From Mucilaginibacter pankratovii (GTDB lineage: Bacteria > Bacteroidota > Bacteroidia > Sphingobacteriales > Sphingobacteriaceae), in the NCBI RefSeq assembly GCF_014773265.1, contig NZ_JACWMY010000002.1, positions 372,001-436,000 of the forward strand: a stretch of DNA of 64,000 nucleotides, in the 5' to 3' direction. This document shows positions 17,109-26,427 of the stretch, piece after piece. The notes beneath the pieces were generated by a model, which made no database searches, had not been told where the DNA came from, and was given only the letters and a program-made list of their open reading frames with translations. A program made the translations under genes and the position numbers. Position 1 is the stretch's first letter; every line of letters starts with the position of its first letter.

Positions 17109-18101
17109 ATGAAAATACCTTTTTCAATTATTTTGTTAGCCGGCTGTTTGGCAGCTTCATGTACAAAAGAAGCCACCCCTGTAAAGGATATACGCAACCT
17201 TGATGAATTAGCTTTAAGCAAAGCAACTATCGACGCAACGACTGCTCCTTATACCGTGCGTACTATTGCCGGTATTTTTGAACCATCAAGCAGCGATCCA
17301 CATCTCGTAAACGGCCCGGGGCTTAAAGCTAAATTCTGGAAACCGCATGGTATTACGGTAGATGGTGACGGGAGCATTTATGTAGCAGACTTTTTTAACA
17401 GTGCGATAAGGAAGATCACGGTGCAAAACAACGTATACACCGAGCCATTATCCTATAATCCAGACACCGGCGGCGGACTATTACCCGAGGCTGTTGGTAT
17501 CTCGCCGGGAGGTACCTTGTATATTGTTTCTACAGGGTACGGCATAAGGATTTACAATAAAGAAAAAGGCATAGATGTTTATGACCGAATCGCCAACAGT
17601 GATTCTAACCTCGACCTGGAGAAAGACAGCAAGGGCGTTATGTGGTTTGTGAGCGATGTTAGCCTCGGCAAAATCACAGGCACAACTATCCAACGAAATG
17701 TTGTGAACTTTTCGTCGCTACTGGCGCCCAATGAATCTTTACGAGGAATAGGAACTGGGCCAAATGGCGTAAAATATGTTAGTACCGCCACCCAACTTTT
17801 TAAAATTACTAATGATGGCAAAATCACCAGGCTTTTCCAAAATGAACGTTTTGTTTTCATAAGCGGCATAGCGGTGACTAAAGACGGTAACACCATTTAC
17901 CTTGCAGAAGGAAACAAGATCAAGAAAATTGTTGGTAACACCATTACCACAATTTGCGGCCCATTATCGGCTGCCGATGGCAGAGATGGCGTTGGCGCAG
18001 CAGCCGATGTAGTTGCAGCAAATCTAGCATTATCCAATAGTGAAACAGCTTTGTTCGTTTCAGATACGCGCAATACTATTCGTAAGATAACGCTGCAGTA
18101 G
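17109..18101 (+). CDS. NHL-repeat/beta-propeller lipoprotein 2
   Basis: ATG 17109 is preferred over 17085 because it begins a clean lipoprotein signal (MKIPFSIILLAGCLAASC, Cys followed by TKE). The 330-residue product carries NHL-type blades: TIAGIFEPSSSDPHLVNGPG, FWKPHGITVDGDGSIYVADF, then LALSNSETALFVSDTRNTIRKI at the end. It is a paralogue of the protein at 12691-13776. It probably acts as a surface or periplasmic binding lipoprotein; the ligand is unknown. The gene is followed by a strong bidirectional terminator shared with the convergent response regulator gene. Confidence 0.87.
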   Translation: MKIPFSIILLAGCLAASCTKEATPVKDIRNLDELALSKATIDATTAPYTVRTIAGIFEPSSSDPHLVNGPGLKAKFWKPHGITVDGDGSIYVADFFNSAIRKITVQNNVYTEPLSYNPDTGGGLLPEAVGISPGGTLYIVSTGYGIRIYNKEKGIDVYDRIANSDSNLDLEKDSKGVMWFVSDVSLGKITGTTIQRNVVNFSSLLAPNESLRGIGTGPNGVKYVSTATQLFKITNDGKITRLFQNERFVFISGIAVTKDGNTIYLAEGNKIKKIVGNTITTICGPLSAADGRDGVGAAADVVAANLALSNSETALFVSDTRNTIRKITLQ

Positions 18102-18130
18102 ATACTATTGTAAAAAGCAGCCATTTTATT

Positions 18131-18170
18131 AAAACGGCCGGGCAACAAATTTGCTCGGCCGTTTTATTTT
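18131..18170. terminator. Bidirectional Rho-independent terminator
   Basis: The stem AAAACGGCCG / CGGCCGTTTT (18131-18140 / 18156-18165) has an inner GCAA / TTGC extension. It is followed by ATTTTTAT on the plus strand and TTTTAATAAAA on the minus strand. It serves the convergent NHL lipoprotein and response regulator genes. Confidence 0.88.
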
Positions 18171-18185
18171 TATAAAAGAAATGTG

Positions 18186-18557
18186 CTATGCTGCCAAACA
18201 GCTGCTAATGGTTTTTAGTAATTTTTTTATTTCGAATGGTTTGCTGAGAAACGCATCAAAACCAAAATTACCGAAAGACATGGCTAAATCCTGGTAGCCC
18301 GTTAATAGTACCACCTTGATGTGCGATGTATATTTATGACTTTTTATAACGCTACAAATTTTGCCGCCATTCATACCCCAAAGCAAATAATCTGTAAGGA
18401 TTAAATCGGGATGGTGTTGTTCTACCAATTGCAAAATATCGTCAGATCGCTCTAAGCCTACCACTTCAAAATGATGGTCTTCTAATATCGTTTTTAACAC
18501 TTCTAAAATTTCCCGGTCATCTTCTATAATCAGTATCCTTTTCACAACTTTTTTCAT
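18186..18557 (-). CDS. Stand-alone response regulator receiver protein
   Basis: A 123-residue single CheY-like domain. The acidic pocket is E12-D13-D14 (IIEDDRE), the phospho-acceptor is D56 (LILTDYLLW), the switch Thr is T86 (VVLLTGYQD) and the conserved Lys is K106 (FLSKPFEI). There is no output domain, so it acts by protein contact or phosphotransfer. No histidine kinase is adjacent; the partner may be a distant kinase. It has its own transcription unit ending at the shared terminator. Confidence 0.92.
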   Translation of the reverse strand: MKKVVKRILIIEDDREILEVLKTILEDHHFEVVGLERSDDILQLVEQHHPDLILTDYLLWGMNGGKICSVIKSHKYTSHIKVVLLTGYQDLAMSFGNFGFDAFLSKPFEIKKLLKTISSCLAA

Positions 18558-19093
18558 AATGTCTTTTTAATCACCACCAATCCGTCTACCGCACCGGCGT
18601 TACAGAAATGATATTACGGGGCTTTAATGTCCAAAATCTGTTGCGTGTATTTTAGTAATCATAAACGGCAGCTAAATATTTATGGTACATGCTGATGACA
18701 ATATAAACGCGCTAACAAAAACCAGCTTGTAATTAATTACGCTCATAAGTTTAGATTTAGTTTTTATAATTGGTAGCACAACTTGATACTTATTGGCTAT
18801 AAAGATAACGAGGTCAGGTACAAATCATCTACCCATTTTTTGGTCATAGGGTATACAATTTTTGATAAGCATTATGTATAAATGCAAAGCACAGCTGGCA
18901 GATTACAAAAAGATCATCTTAAATCTTAACCCAAACCTCATGATGTTAATCTACCAATCGGTTATAGGGCGAGTAATTTTTTTGCACTCACTATGCACAT
19001 ATTTGGGGCAATTGTTTAGTATGATAGCAATTTCGGTTAAAATATGATTCTTTTGAATGCAAATACAATAAATTAATACTTTAAATCCCACAT
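18558..19093. other. Intergenic region upstream of the RRM gene
   Basis: 536 nt without a convincing gene. A 61-codon frame at 18862-19047 has an unconvincing composition. The last part is AT-rich and would be the leader of the RRM gene; such leaders are often temperature-responsive in this family, but nothing in the sequence proves that. Confidence 0.45.
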
Positions 19094-19471
19094 ATGACAA
19101 AAATTTTCCTGGGCGGTTTTCCGTTGACTATTACCGAACTTGACCTGGTACAGATTTTAAGCTACCATGGTGAAGTAGTTACCATAAAAATAGTGCGCGA
19201 TAAACAAACCCGAAAGTGTAAAGGATATGCTTTTATTGAAACAGCCACTCTGGACGATGCTAATCAAATTATACAAGCATTGAATGGCACTATGCTCGGA
19301 GAACGGGTATTAACTATTAATATCGTCCCCGAAGAGAATGTAAAGTCAAAGCAACAAACCGGACCGACGCCGTATAAATTCACTAATACATCTCAAAATA
19401 AATTCACGAGACCATCGGCCAATATCGAAACTGCACCTACAAGAGTAAAAAGACCCAGGATTAAGGTTTAA
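19094..19471 (+). CDS. RRM-type RNA-binding protein
   Basis: 125 residues. A single RRM occupies about 3-80 with RNP2 at 4-9 (IFLGGF) and RNP1 at 43-50 (KGYAFIET), including the aromatic residues that stack on RNA. A basic, Thr/Asn/Pro-rich tail follows (about 85-125, ending RVKRPRIKV). Bacterial single-RRM proteins of this layout resemble the cold-induced Rbp proteins of cyanobacteria and the RbpA/B/C proteins of Bacteroides, which influence PUL transcripts and sRNA function. That role here is inference. A terminator follows directly. Confidence 0.9.
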   Translation: MTKIFLGGFPLTITELDLVQILSYHGEVVTIKIVRDKQTRKCKGYAFIETATLDDANQIIQALNGTMLGERVLTINIVPEENVKSKQQTGPTPYKFTNTSQNKFTRPSANIETAPTRVKRPRIKV

Positions 19472-19500
19472 GTTGGTGGCGACTGATGTAGTTATTTTAT

Positions 19501-19528
19501 AACTAAAGGCCTCTTCAGTTGTTTTTTA
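19501..19528 (+). terminator. Rho-independent terminator of the RRM gene
   Basis: The stem AACTAAAG / CTTCAGTT (one A-C mismatch, GCCT loop) at 19501-19520 is followed by GTTTTTT. It lies 30 nt after the stop codon. Confidence 0.65.
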
Positions 19529-19938
19529 ACGGCCTCGCATACGTCGCCTACTTTTATAAATAAGCGCGATTTTTGGTTTTTTGGACGGTTACCTATCCGG
19601 TGACCTTTAAAAATTATAAAATACTGATTTAGAGCACACAGCTGACCCGCAGTTGTTCTCTCCCTCTCCCGTAGTTACGCATCAAACTATTCAAAAAACT
19701 CCTTAAATAAATCTTAAAAAGGAGCGTAATTCGGTGAGTAGTTTTAAAAACCCCCACCCACCACAACGGATTATTGCTTTAATAATCAAGGTTTTAAATT
19801 TCACCATCTTGTGAAGATGTGATTGCAAGCTTAATTTTGTTTCGCTTTGTAGTCGATGGTCAACGTTCTGAAACTACCACCATGTGTAGAGCGTGCGACC
19901 CATCAAATTGGAATGGCATCGCCTGACGTTAATCAATT
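19529..19938. other. Intergenic region between convergent units
   Basis: No gene is seen. A 7-bp hairpin GATTATT-GCTTT-AATAATC (19769-19787) lies downstream of the leftward GH2 gene but lacks a T-run, so it is a weak candidate for the end of PUL A. Confidence 0.4.
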
Positions 19939-22728
19939 CTAATTTACTACCTGTTTATTTACATTCCAACCTTCAATGGTCATAAGCGGCGTTTTACGCC
20001 CCAATTGCGAAACGGGGGCTGTAACCGTAACGGTGGTGCTTTGGTGTGCGGCAAGCGTAAAATAGCCGGCGCTCCAGTAACTCGGCCTTACTTCATCACC
20101 ATTTAGCATCAGTTGCGGGCGGATAAAAAAGGCAATCTGCTCGCTGTTGTTTGTTATCTGCAAAGTCCAGGTGTGTTCGCGCTTTCCTGCTTCACCTTTT
20201 ATCAATGTGGCGGTAAGCGCTGTTTTGGGCATTTTATTTAGGGCAGTATAATCGTTGCCAGGGGCAAACCAGTAGGTGTTACGTGAAACTACCGCTTTGC
20301 CCCGGCCCTTAAGCGTTAATACCACAAAGCAAAACTCATTAACCGCTTTTAGTTTCTCTTTAACGGATATGCTGTTTTGCACCCCCTCTCCGGTTAATGT
20401 TGCCATTGTTTCGTGGTGGGCAAGCAATTTTGAGTTAATATCATAAATATCAGCTTGCAGGGTAAGCGCGCCTGTTGCGTGATGCGTGCGGTTGATAACA
20501 GCCACCGTAGAATCGCTTTGGTTAAACTGGATGTGGATGGGTTCTACAGCATTTTGCATGGCGTAATAGCCCGCATTGGGTTGCAGGTACCAATCGTATA
20601 TTTGCCATACCACGCTGGGGAAGGCTGCATTTAATTTCCATAGCATCACACCGCCGGTCTCGGTTAGTTTATGGCCTGCAGCTTCAAATATCCCCTGGTA
20701 GCCGGTGGCGTTCATCAGCTGCATTTTATTGGAAAAATCCAACCGGGTGGTGGGTTTGCCATACCGGGTAGCCATGTCTTTATAATATTCGTCGTATTTG
20801 GCTGCCCCGGTTGCCGCATCGTGGTACCCCCACATATTATTAAGGGGAAAAGGCAGTTTTTCGTCCCAGGTGGTGTCGGCGATGTTTTTAGCCAGGGTAT
20901 TATAGGGCGGTTGCGAAGGCAGGCCTGTTTCGTCTTTAAAAACCCAATCGCGGCCTGCATCAGCTAATTTGTAATAAACCTTAGGATCCTGCCAGGCATA
21001 GGGGCCGCTGCTGTAAACGCCGGCAGGCTTATTATCGGGCCAGGCACTATCCCAGCCGGCTGGTAATTTGGCAAAACCCGATGAACTTGGGATATAAGGC
21101 CTGGTGCCATCCAGCGTGATGATACTACTACGCATAGCATCATATAATTCTTTGCGTGCATGGCCTTCGTTGCCGCCGGTCCAAACTAATAGGCTTGGAT
21201 GGTTACGAATACGGTAAATAGTGCTCTTTACATTATTGATAAACACGTTACCCTCCAGCGGCCACTCGGGCGAACCTTTAAATTCCCCCTGCGTATCGCC
21301 TGTGATCCAAAAGTCCGACCATACCATCAGTCCATATTTATCACAGGCATTCCAAAAATAATCGGGTGGGGTAACGCCGCCACCCCATATACGCACCAGG
21401 TTTACATTTGCCGTCCGGCACAGGTGCAGCTCATCATAATACCTTGCAGAATCGCGGTTCACCATCAAATCGGGCACCCATGCGCCGCCGTTCAAGTGCA
21501 CGCGCTGCCCGTTAACAAAAAACTCCCGGCGGGTAAAGCCATTTGCTTCGGTCGCTTTAGAGCTTACCGTCCGGATCCCGAAAACAAACGTGGTATCATC
21601 TGTAATATGCCCGGCGTTACTATACTGCATACGGATACGGTATAAATTGGCCCTGCCATATCCGTTGGGCCACCATAGTTTGGGCTTGGCAATCGTCAAT
21701 TCTTTTATCTGCGCAGCATTCAGCTTTATCTCTTTCGATTCCCCCGCCTGTACTGTTACCGGTTTAGAAAACCTAAACGCCGGGCCAGAAAAGTTTTCAG
21801 GGCTTATGGATATACTAAGCTTTCCTTTGCTGGCTATGCCGCTATAATTTGACAAGGATAAATTCAAAGCAAGGGTGGCCTTCCCGGTATCAGGCAGGGC
21901 GGGCAAATCCGTTACTAATTTCGGCCTGCCAATGGTTACCGCACCTGTTGTGCGCAAACATACCGGCTGCCAGATGCCCATGTTCCTGTCGCGAACGGGA
22001 GGCATCCAGTCCCACCCTACAGAACATAGCATGGTTACATTTTTGCCAATATCGCCCGTTGGCCCGCCATTATCATAAAAAGGGCCTAAAGCTGCCAGTT
22101 GTTCTTTTGATGGCAACCCCGGATAGTCTAAGGGATATATTTTCACGGCAAGCACGTTTTTACCACCGGGCATTACCTGCTTGCTCACGTTAAGGCAGTG
22201 CTCGGCAAACATGCCAACCATTTGCGATGAATCTGCAATGCGCTGGCCGTTGAGCCAAACTTCGGCCCGGTAATTTATTCCTTTAAATATCAGCTGAAAT
22301 ACCTTGCCTTTATCTGCAACCGGCAGGGTAAAAGCAGTGCGGTACCAGTAAGGTTTTTTCCATGGGTTGCCAACACCGCGAATGTGGCTATATTTTTCGA
22401 GGCCGTATTGCTTGTTAAACTCGTCGGATGCATCAGGTATCAGCATGTTATTCAAAGCCTGGTATGGGCTCGGGTATACTTTATTGGCAACCAGCCCGGT
22501 TAGCACGGTAGACGGTACCGTTACCGGGTACCATTTTGCTTTGGAAGTATAACCTGAGCCGGAAAGCGCTTTACCATCGGCCCTCACTATCGCTGAAGAT
22601 TGCAATTGAAACTGTTTTAGCTGCAGCTGCTTTACTCCGCCCTGGGCAAATACTTGTTGAGAGATACAATTGGCAAAAAGCACACATAGCAATACAGCCG
22701 TGTTTTTTCTATTAATGAGGATTGACAT
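19939..22728 (-). CDS. GH2 exo-beta-glucosaminidase/beta-mannosidase-like enzyme
   Basis: 929 residues with a signal peptide (ends near AQG, residue 30). The layout is that of GH2: a jelly-roll sugar-binding domain (about 60-240), an Ig-like domain, a TIM barrel (about 400-700) and C-terminal Ig domains. The acid/base is E521 in TGGNEG and the likely nucleophile is E600 in KDETGLPSQPP. The segments GGAWVPDLMVNRD and IWGGGVTPPDYFW, together with MLWKLN...VWQIYDWY, place it near the exo-beta-glucosaminidase and plant endo-beta-mannosidase branch rather than beta-galactosidases. It is the last gene of PUL A and probably acts in the periplasm. The substrate (beta-mannoside or glucosaminide) is uncertain. 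Confidence 0.88.
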   Translation of the reverse strand: MSILINRKNTAVLLCVLFANCISQQVFAQGGVKQLQLKQFQLQSSAIVRADGKALSGSGYTSKAKWYPVTVPSTVLTGLVANKVYPSPYQALNNMLIPDASDEFNKQYGLEKYSHIRGVGNPWKKPYWYRTAFTLPVADKGKVFQLIFKGINYRAEVWLNGQRIADSSQMVGMFAEHCLNVSKQVMPGGKNVLAVKIYPLDYPGLPSKEQLAALGPFYDNGGPTGDIGKNVTMLCSVGWDWMPPVRDRNMGIWQPVCLRTTGAVTIGRPKLVTDLPALPDTGKATLALNLSLSNYSGIASKGKLSISISPENFSGPAFRFSKPVTVQAGESKEIKLNAAQIKELTIAKPKLWWPNGYGRANLYRIRMQYSNAGHITDDTTFVFGIRTVSSKATEANGFTRREFFVNGQRVHLNGGAWVPDLMVNRDSARYYDELHLCRTANVNLVRIWGGGVTPPDYFWNACDKYGLMVWSDFWITGDTQGEFKGSPEWPLEGNVFINNVKSTIYRIRNHPSLLVWTGGNEGHARKELYDAMRSSIITLDGTRPYIPSSSGFAKLPAGWDSAWPDNKPAGVYSSGPYAWQDPKVYYKLADAGRDWVFKDETGLPSQPPYNTLAKNIADTTWDEKLPFPLNNMWGYHDAATGAAKYDEYYKDMATRYGKPTTRLDFSNKMQLMNATGYQGIFEAAGHKLTETGGVMLWKLNAAFPSVVWQIYDWYLQPNAGYYAMQNAVEPIHIQFNQSDSTVAVINRTHHATGALTLQADIYDINSKLLAHHETMATLTGEGVQNSISVKEKLKAVNEFCFVVLTLKGRGKAVVSRNTYWFAPGNDYTALNKMPKTALTATLIKGEAGKREHTWTLQITNNSEQIAFFIRPQLMLNGDEVRPSYWSAGYFTLAAHQSTTVTVTAPVSQLGRKTPLMTIEGWNVNKQVVN

Positions 22729-22843
22729 TTACTATCTTATTAATTTCTGTATGGCAGCACATGCCTGCCTTACCCATGCTAACGGGTCCCTGTTTTGAAG
22801 AATGCCTTATAAATAGGCCTGAACAAATGTTGCCACAGCCATT

Positions 22844-24610
22844 TTATTTACCGTCGGCTATTAAAAAAACCGCACCGCGTGCGGGGACATTTACGGTTAT
22901 GCCACCTGCAATGTCGGCACTACTGGCGGCCATAGTGCTGTAATTTGCCGGCCCTCCGGATGCACCTGCAGGCCCTGTACCGTTCACAAAAACCTTTTGC
23001 GAAAAGGTGCCATTGTCGGTACCGCCATTTAAGGTATAATAATAATATTTTGTGCCTGCCGCAAAGTTGCTTAGCTTAACGGTAACTGCATGGTCGGCGC
23101 TGCCTTTGTTGACCAACACCGTGCCTGCCTGGCCCGATGTAAAAGATGAGGCATAGCTCATGATATCTGCACTCCCGGTAACGGTTGAACTCACCATACG
23201 GTCGCCAAAATATTTTTGGAAGAAATACAGGTAATAAAAAGCTGGCCGTGCGTTCCATTTGGCAGCGCCGGGTTCATCCCCGGTATTGAACAGTCCATGG
23301 TCGTTGCCGCTCTCCCACCCGTTGGCCAGGTCCCATCGGCAAGCCATACCAAACTGGTTTTTAATGGTTTCGCCAAGCGTTAAGGCAGCGTGCACACCGG
23401 CTACATTTGATACCATTTGCTTCGACCCGGTTGCAAAAATATTCCATTCGTCCAGCGCAATAGGTTTTAAGGTGACGCCTGCATTGCTGGCTGATGTTTT
23501 AACCCATGATACCATGTTTGGTGTAACCGAAGCCGGTGTTGCCAATATCACATCAGCAGTAGAATTTTGGCCCGAGGGCGTATAGTAGTTGTGCACTACA
23601 AAAAAATCGGGCGAGTTGCCGGCCTGTGCCAATGCACCGGCATTCCAGTTTTGAGTGATAACAGAAGTGTTTTTCCTTTCATCGTCTTCGGTTAAAACAA
23701 TACCTATTTTTATACCCGTATTGCCAACCTCAGCCGCTGCCTTACGCATCGAATCGGCATAAATCTTAAAGTGGGTACCGTAAACAGCGCCGGTGACCCG
23801 CTCGGGCTGGCCGTCTTTATTGGCAACAGTATTAATGCGGTTGCCGGCCTCCCAGCTTCCGTAATTTTCATTCCCTATTTCCCAATATTTGGTTCGGCCT
23901 TTATCATAGCGCACCCACTGCGCCGCTAAATGCGCAGCTGCCGCGGCAGGGTTTGTACCTGTACCATAACGGGCATAACCGTAATTAACGGTGATTATAC
24001 CTGTGCTGTTGGTTTGCTGCAGTACTTTGTAGTAATTATCCAGCGAGAAGGTCCAGCTGTCTGTTTTGTTGCCGTACCAGTAACCGGCAGGGGAAGATTT
24101 CCCCGTAGCATCTAATAATTCAGCGGGTGCATCTGCCGGGGTAACGCCATCCCAAAAGTAAATATCAGACAAGCTGCCTCCCGGGAAGCGAAGGATATTA
24201 GGCGACAGGGATGTTATGTTGTTCATTAAAACGGGTTCGGTTACGTACTGCCCCATGTATGGGTTGGTATTATTGCCAAACATGTATTTAGATACTTTGC
24301 TTATTACTTTGCTGTAATCCACATTGGCGAAAATGCTGCCTGCCGCCGGCTTAGCGGCGCTAACAGCAGCAGTGGGCGCTGTAAATGTTTTGGTTTGCCA
24401 GGCATCCATAAAAAAGCCCTGCGTTGCAGCCAGTGCAGCATCGGTTTGCGGTAGTATAACGGTAGAACCATCAGTGCCGCCGGTTGTGCCAGCGCCACCT
24501 GTATCTACCGGGGCAACCTGTTTTTTTTCTTTTGTGCAGGCTTGCATTATACAAATAACAACTACCGCCGTAACACTTAATACTTTAATATATCTCATAT
24601 GTAATTTCAT
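22844..24610 (-). CDS. GH51-like lipoprotein (clan GH-A)
   Basis: 588 residues; the lipobox is IMQAC and is followed by a Gly/Thr linker, so the enzyme is probably anchored in the outer membrane. The TIM-barrel motifs are LRFPGGSLSDIYFW, WEIGNENYGSWE with acid/base E248, and ALDEWNIF with nucleophile E388. The DEWN motif is typical of GH51 alpha-L-arabinofuranosidases, though some GH51 members are endo-glucanases. A beta domain occupies the C-terminal 120 residues. It lies between the CBM-like and GH2 genes of PUL A. A surface lipoprotein form suggests it makes the first cut on the polymer or trims its side chains. The exact specificity is open. Confidence 0.85.
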   Translation of the reverse strand: MKLHMRYIKVLSVTAVVVICIMQACTKEKKQVAPVDTGGAGTTGGTDGSTVILPQTDAALAATQGFFMDAWQTKTFTAPTAAVSAAKPAAGSIFANVDYSKVISKVSKYMFGNNTNPYMGQYVTEPVLMNNITSLSPNILRFPGGSLSDIYFWDGVTPADAPAELLDATGKSSPAGYWYGNKTDSWTFSLDNYYKVLQQTNSTGIITVNYGYARYGTGTNPAAAAAHLAAQWVRYDKGRTKYWEIGNENYGSWEAGNRINTVANKDGQPERVTGAVYGTHFKIYADSMRKAAAEVGNTGIKIGIVLTEDDERKNTSVITQNWNAGALAQAGNSPDFFVVHNYYTPSGQNSTADVILATPASVTPNMVSWVKTSASNAGVTLKPIALDEWNIFATGSKQMVSNVAGVHAALTLGETIKNQFGMACRWDLANGWESGNDHGLFNTGDEPGAAKWNARPAFYYLYFFQKYFGDRMVSSTVTGSADIMSYASSFTSGQAGTVLVNKGSADHAVTVKLSNFAAGTKYYYYTLNGGTDNGTFSQKVFVNGTGPAGASGGPANYSTMAASSADIAGGITVNVPARGAVFLIADGK

Positions 24611-24644
24611 AATTTCCGCCCCGACTATTCCCCAACTATACTGC

Positions 24645-25190
24645 CTACAGTTTTGTTACTTCCTCAGTATTCAATACTTTGGCCGAAACTTCATCCACCA
24701 GCATAGTACCCGATGCGTACCCCATGGCCAGCAATATTTTAAAACTCACCGCACCCGCGGGTACTTTTACCGCTTTTTTAAATTGCGCCCATTCATTGTC
24801 GCCGGTAAGGCGGGCAAGGTTTTCGCCGTCGCCTATTTTTTTATCATACCTGTCTAAAAATTCAATACTATAAATAGCACCCATCCATTCGTTTTGCCCT
24901 TTAACAACGTTATTGGTTTTTATCCATGCAGAAAACTCCATGCCCAACGCGTTTTTGGGTACCCGGCCCGCCTGGTTTATACCTACCCAGTTTGCATTTG
25001 TTGATACAATGATGGCACAGCTGCCTTTTCCCGCCTTGAGGTCCCAAGGTGTAATTTTGGCATTTTCGCTACCATTCCAGTCGTTTAAATCATCCTCAAA
25101 GCCTCCATTGCTCACCAGGTTTTTTTGTGCCCATACGCTTTGGCAAAGCAGCAGCAGCCAGCCACAGCAGATTAGCTTATAAATTTTCAT
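24645..25190 (-). CDS. Secreted CBM4/9-like carbohydrate-binding protein
   Basis: 181 residues with a signal peptide (ends VWAQ, residue 22). The rest is a single jelly-roll domain with the opening NLVSNGGFEDDLNDW and the ending GTMLVDEVSAKVL, typical of CBM4/9-type (CBM_4_9, galactose-binding-like) modules. No catalytic domain is attached, so it is a free-standing binding protein. It is the first gene after the PUL A terminator-like hairpin and probably helps the adjacent GH51-like enzyme hold its polymer. The ligand is unknown. Confidence 0.82.
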   Translation of the reverse strand: MKIYKLICCGWLLLLCQSVWAQKNLVSNGGFEDDLNDWNGSENAKITPWDLKAGKGSCAIIVSTNANWVGINQAGRVPKNALGMEFSAWIKTNNVVKGQNEWMGAIYSIEFLDRYDKKIGDGENLARLTGDNEWAQFKKAVKVPAGAVSFKILLAMGYASGTMLVDEVSAKVLNTEEVTKL

Positions 25191-25209
25191 GGCTATTCCA
25201 TTTAAGGTT

Positions 25210-25253
25210 AAAAAAAAGCCACCACCAGGTTATACAAAAGCTGGTGATGGCTT
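25210..25253 (-). terminator. Terminator/attenuator after the PUL A glycan-binding gene
   Basis: On the minus strand AAGCCATCACCAG / CTGGTGGTGGCTT (one mismatch, 12-nt loop) is followed at once by a run of T (A-run 25210-25217 on the plus strand). It lies 15 nt after the stop of the TIG lipoprotein gene and before the hydrolase genes, so it probably lets only part of the transcripts read through. Confidence 0.8.
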
Positions 25254-25268
25254 AATGGCTAAATCAAA

Positions 25269-26420
25269 TTATATAAATCCAAGGTCGTCTACATAGAAGG
25301 TTGCCGGCGCGGCCACACCAAGTGTTTGGAAAGTGATCTCGCTCAATGGGCCAATATCATCACCCAATGCGCTCAGAGGAATGGTGTAATCGGTATATAC
25401 ACCTGGTTTCACCTCTATAGCAAAGGCATGCCCGTAAGCATTGTTTACCACTATCTGCACCCTATCGCCTGCTTTAAAATTTGCGCCGCCATAAATGGAT
25501 AACTTCAAGGCTGCGAAGCCGGCTTTTTTAGCATCGAGCGTAGCGCCGCCGTAACCTAACTGCAATGCGCCGTAGCCGTTATCAACCGTAACCTCTATGG
25601 CGTTTGCGCCACGTTTAGGGTGATCTGTACTGTTGTACTTTCTTGTGCTGCTATAGCCATCGTATCCGCCGCCGTTACCGCCCCAGCCAAAGGCCAATGC
25701 ATCATCATATATCACATACTTAAAACCGAATGATGCCGGGGATTTGGTTGTACCGCCGGGGGTGGTTACATAAATATATGCCTGTACAATACCTGGGGGT
25801 ACTTTTACCTTTATCTCGGTTTTTGTTGGCGTGCCAACAATCTCAGCCGGGGCATCATCAAATTTAACAGCGCTCAGCCCGTCGAACACGGTACCTGTAA
25901 TGGTTACAATATCGCCGGCACCCGCTGCAAGTGGCGTAAACGAGGTGATGGTTGGCGGCGGCTGAACTATCGGGAAATCAAAATCTACCGTGCCGTGGGT
26001 TGTTGTAACCGTAAGTTTATTGCTGCCAATGAATGGAACCGTACTCGGTATAGTTACAATAATGCTTTTATCAGTAAGTAAAGCCGGGTTAAAGTAAGCC
26101 GTAACACCGTTAAATTGTACCAATGTTGTACTGGCCAGATTGGTACCAATAATAGCATATTGGTTGTTTAAGCGGCCGGCGGCCACGGTAGAATCGAACG
26201 GCACGGTTTTTATATCCGCATAATAATTGCTCGAATCGAGCGTATACCGATGCTCAACATTGGGTATGGTATCGCTTTTGCTTAGCAGGCGCACTTTCTC
26301 AACAGTTGGTACGCCCGTTCCGCCTTTAGCGTTGTTATCTTTTTTGCATGATGCAATAACAAACATCATTATCACCGGCAGCAGCCAGTAAAATTTTGAT
26401 TTATATAAGATCTTTTTCAT
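25269..26420 (-). CDS. IPT/TIG surface glycan-binding lipoprotein of PUL A
   Basis: 383 residues; the lipobox is MFVIASC followed by KKDN. One clear IPT/TIG domain (PPPTITSFTPLAAGAGDIVT, then ITGTVFDGLSAVKFDDAPA) is preceded by a probable divergent one. A C-terminal beta-sandwich (about 235-383; GWGGNGGGYDGYS, YVDDLGFI at the end) is the likely glycan-binding module. It sits immediately after SusD, the position of SusE/SGBP-B proteins, which capture polysaccharide at the cell surface. The gap to SusD is 7 nt, so they are co-transcribed. Confidence 0.9.
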   Translation of the reverse strand: MKKILYKSKFYWLLPVIMMFVIASCKKDNNAKGGTGVPTVEKVRLLSKSDTIPNVEHRYTLDSSNYYADIKTVPFDSTVAAGRLNNQYAIIGTNLASTTLVQFNGVTAYFNPALLTDKSIIVTIPSTVPFIGSNKLTVTTTHGTVDFDFPIVQPPPTITSFTPLAAGAGDIVTITGTVFDGLSAVKFDDAPAEIVGTPTKTEIKVKVPPGIVQAYIYVTTPGGTTKSPASFGFKYVIYDDALAFGWGGNGGGYDGYSSTRKYNSTDHPKRGANAIEVTVDNGYGALQLGYGGATLDAKKAGFAALKLSIYGGANFKAGDRVQIVVNNAYGHAFAIEVKPGVYTDYTIPLSALGDDIGPLSEITFQTLGVAAPATFYVDDLGFI

Positions 26421-26427
26421 GTTATGG

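Noticed and set aside
18862..19047. 61-codon frame on the plus strand upstream of the RRM gene
   Set aside because: Composition is unconvincing, no promoter is seen, and it runs to within 50 nt of the RRM start without sense as a leader peptide.
21199..21645. 148-codon plus-strand frame inside the GH2 gene of PUL A
   Set aside because: Antisense shadow of a gene with intact catalytic motifs.
22844..24610. GH44 or GH30 assignment for the lipoprotein enzyme
   Set aside because: The DEWN nucleophile motif and WEIGNEN context fit GH51 better.
24324..24857. 177-codon plus-strand frame opposite the GH51-like and CBM genes
   Set aside because: It overlaps two well-supported minus-strand genes; its Cys/Ala/Val-rich composition is that of an antisense shadow frame.
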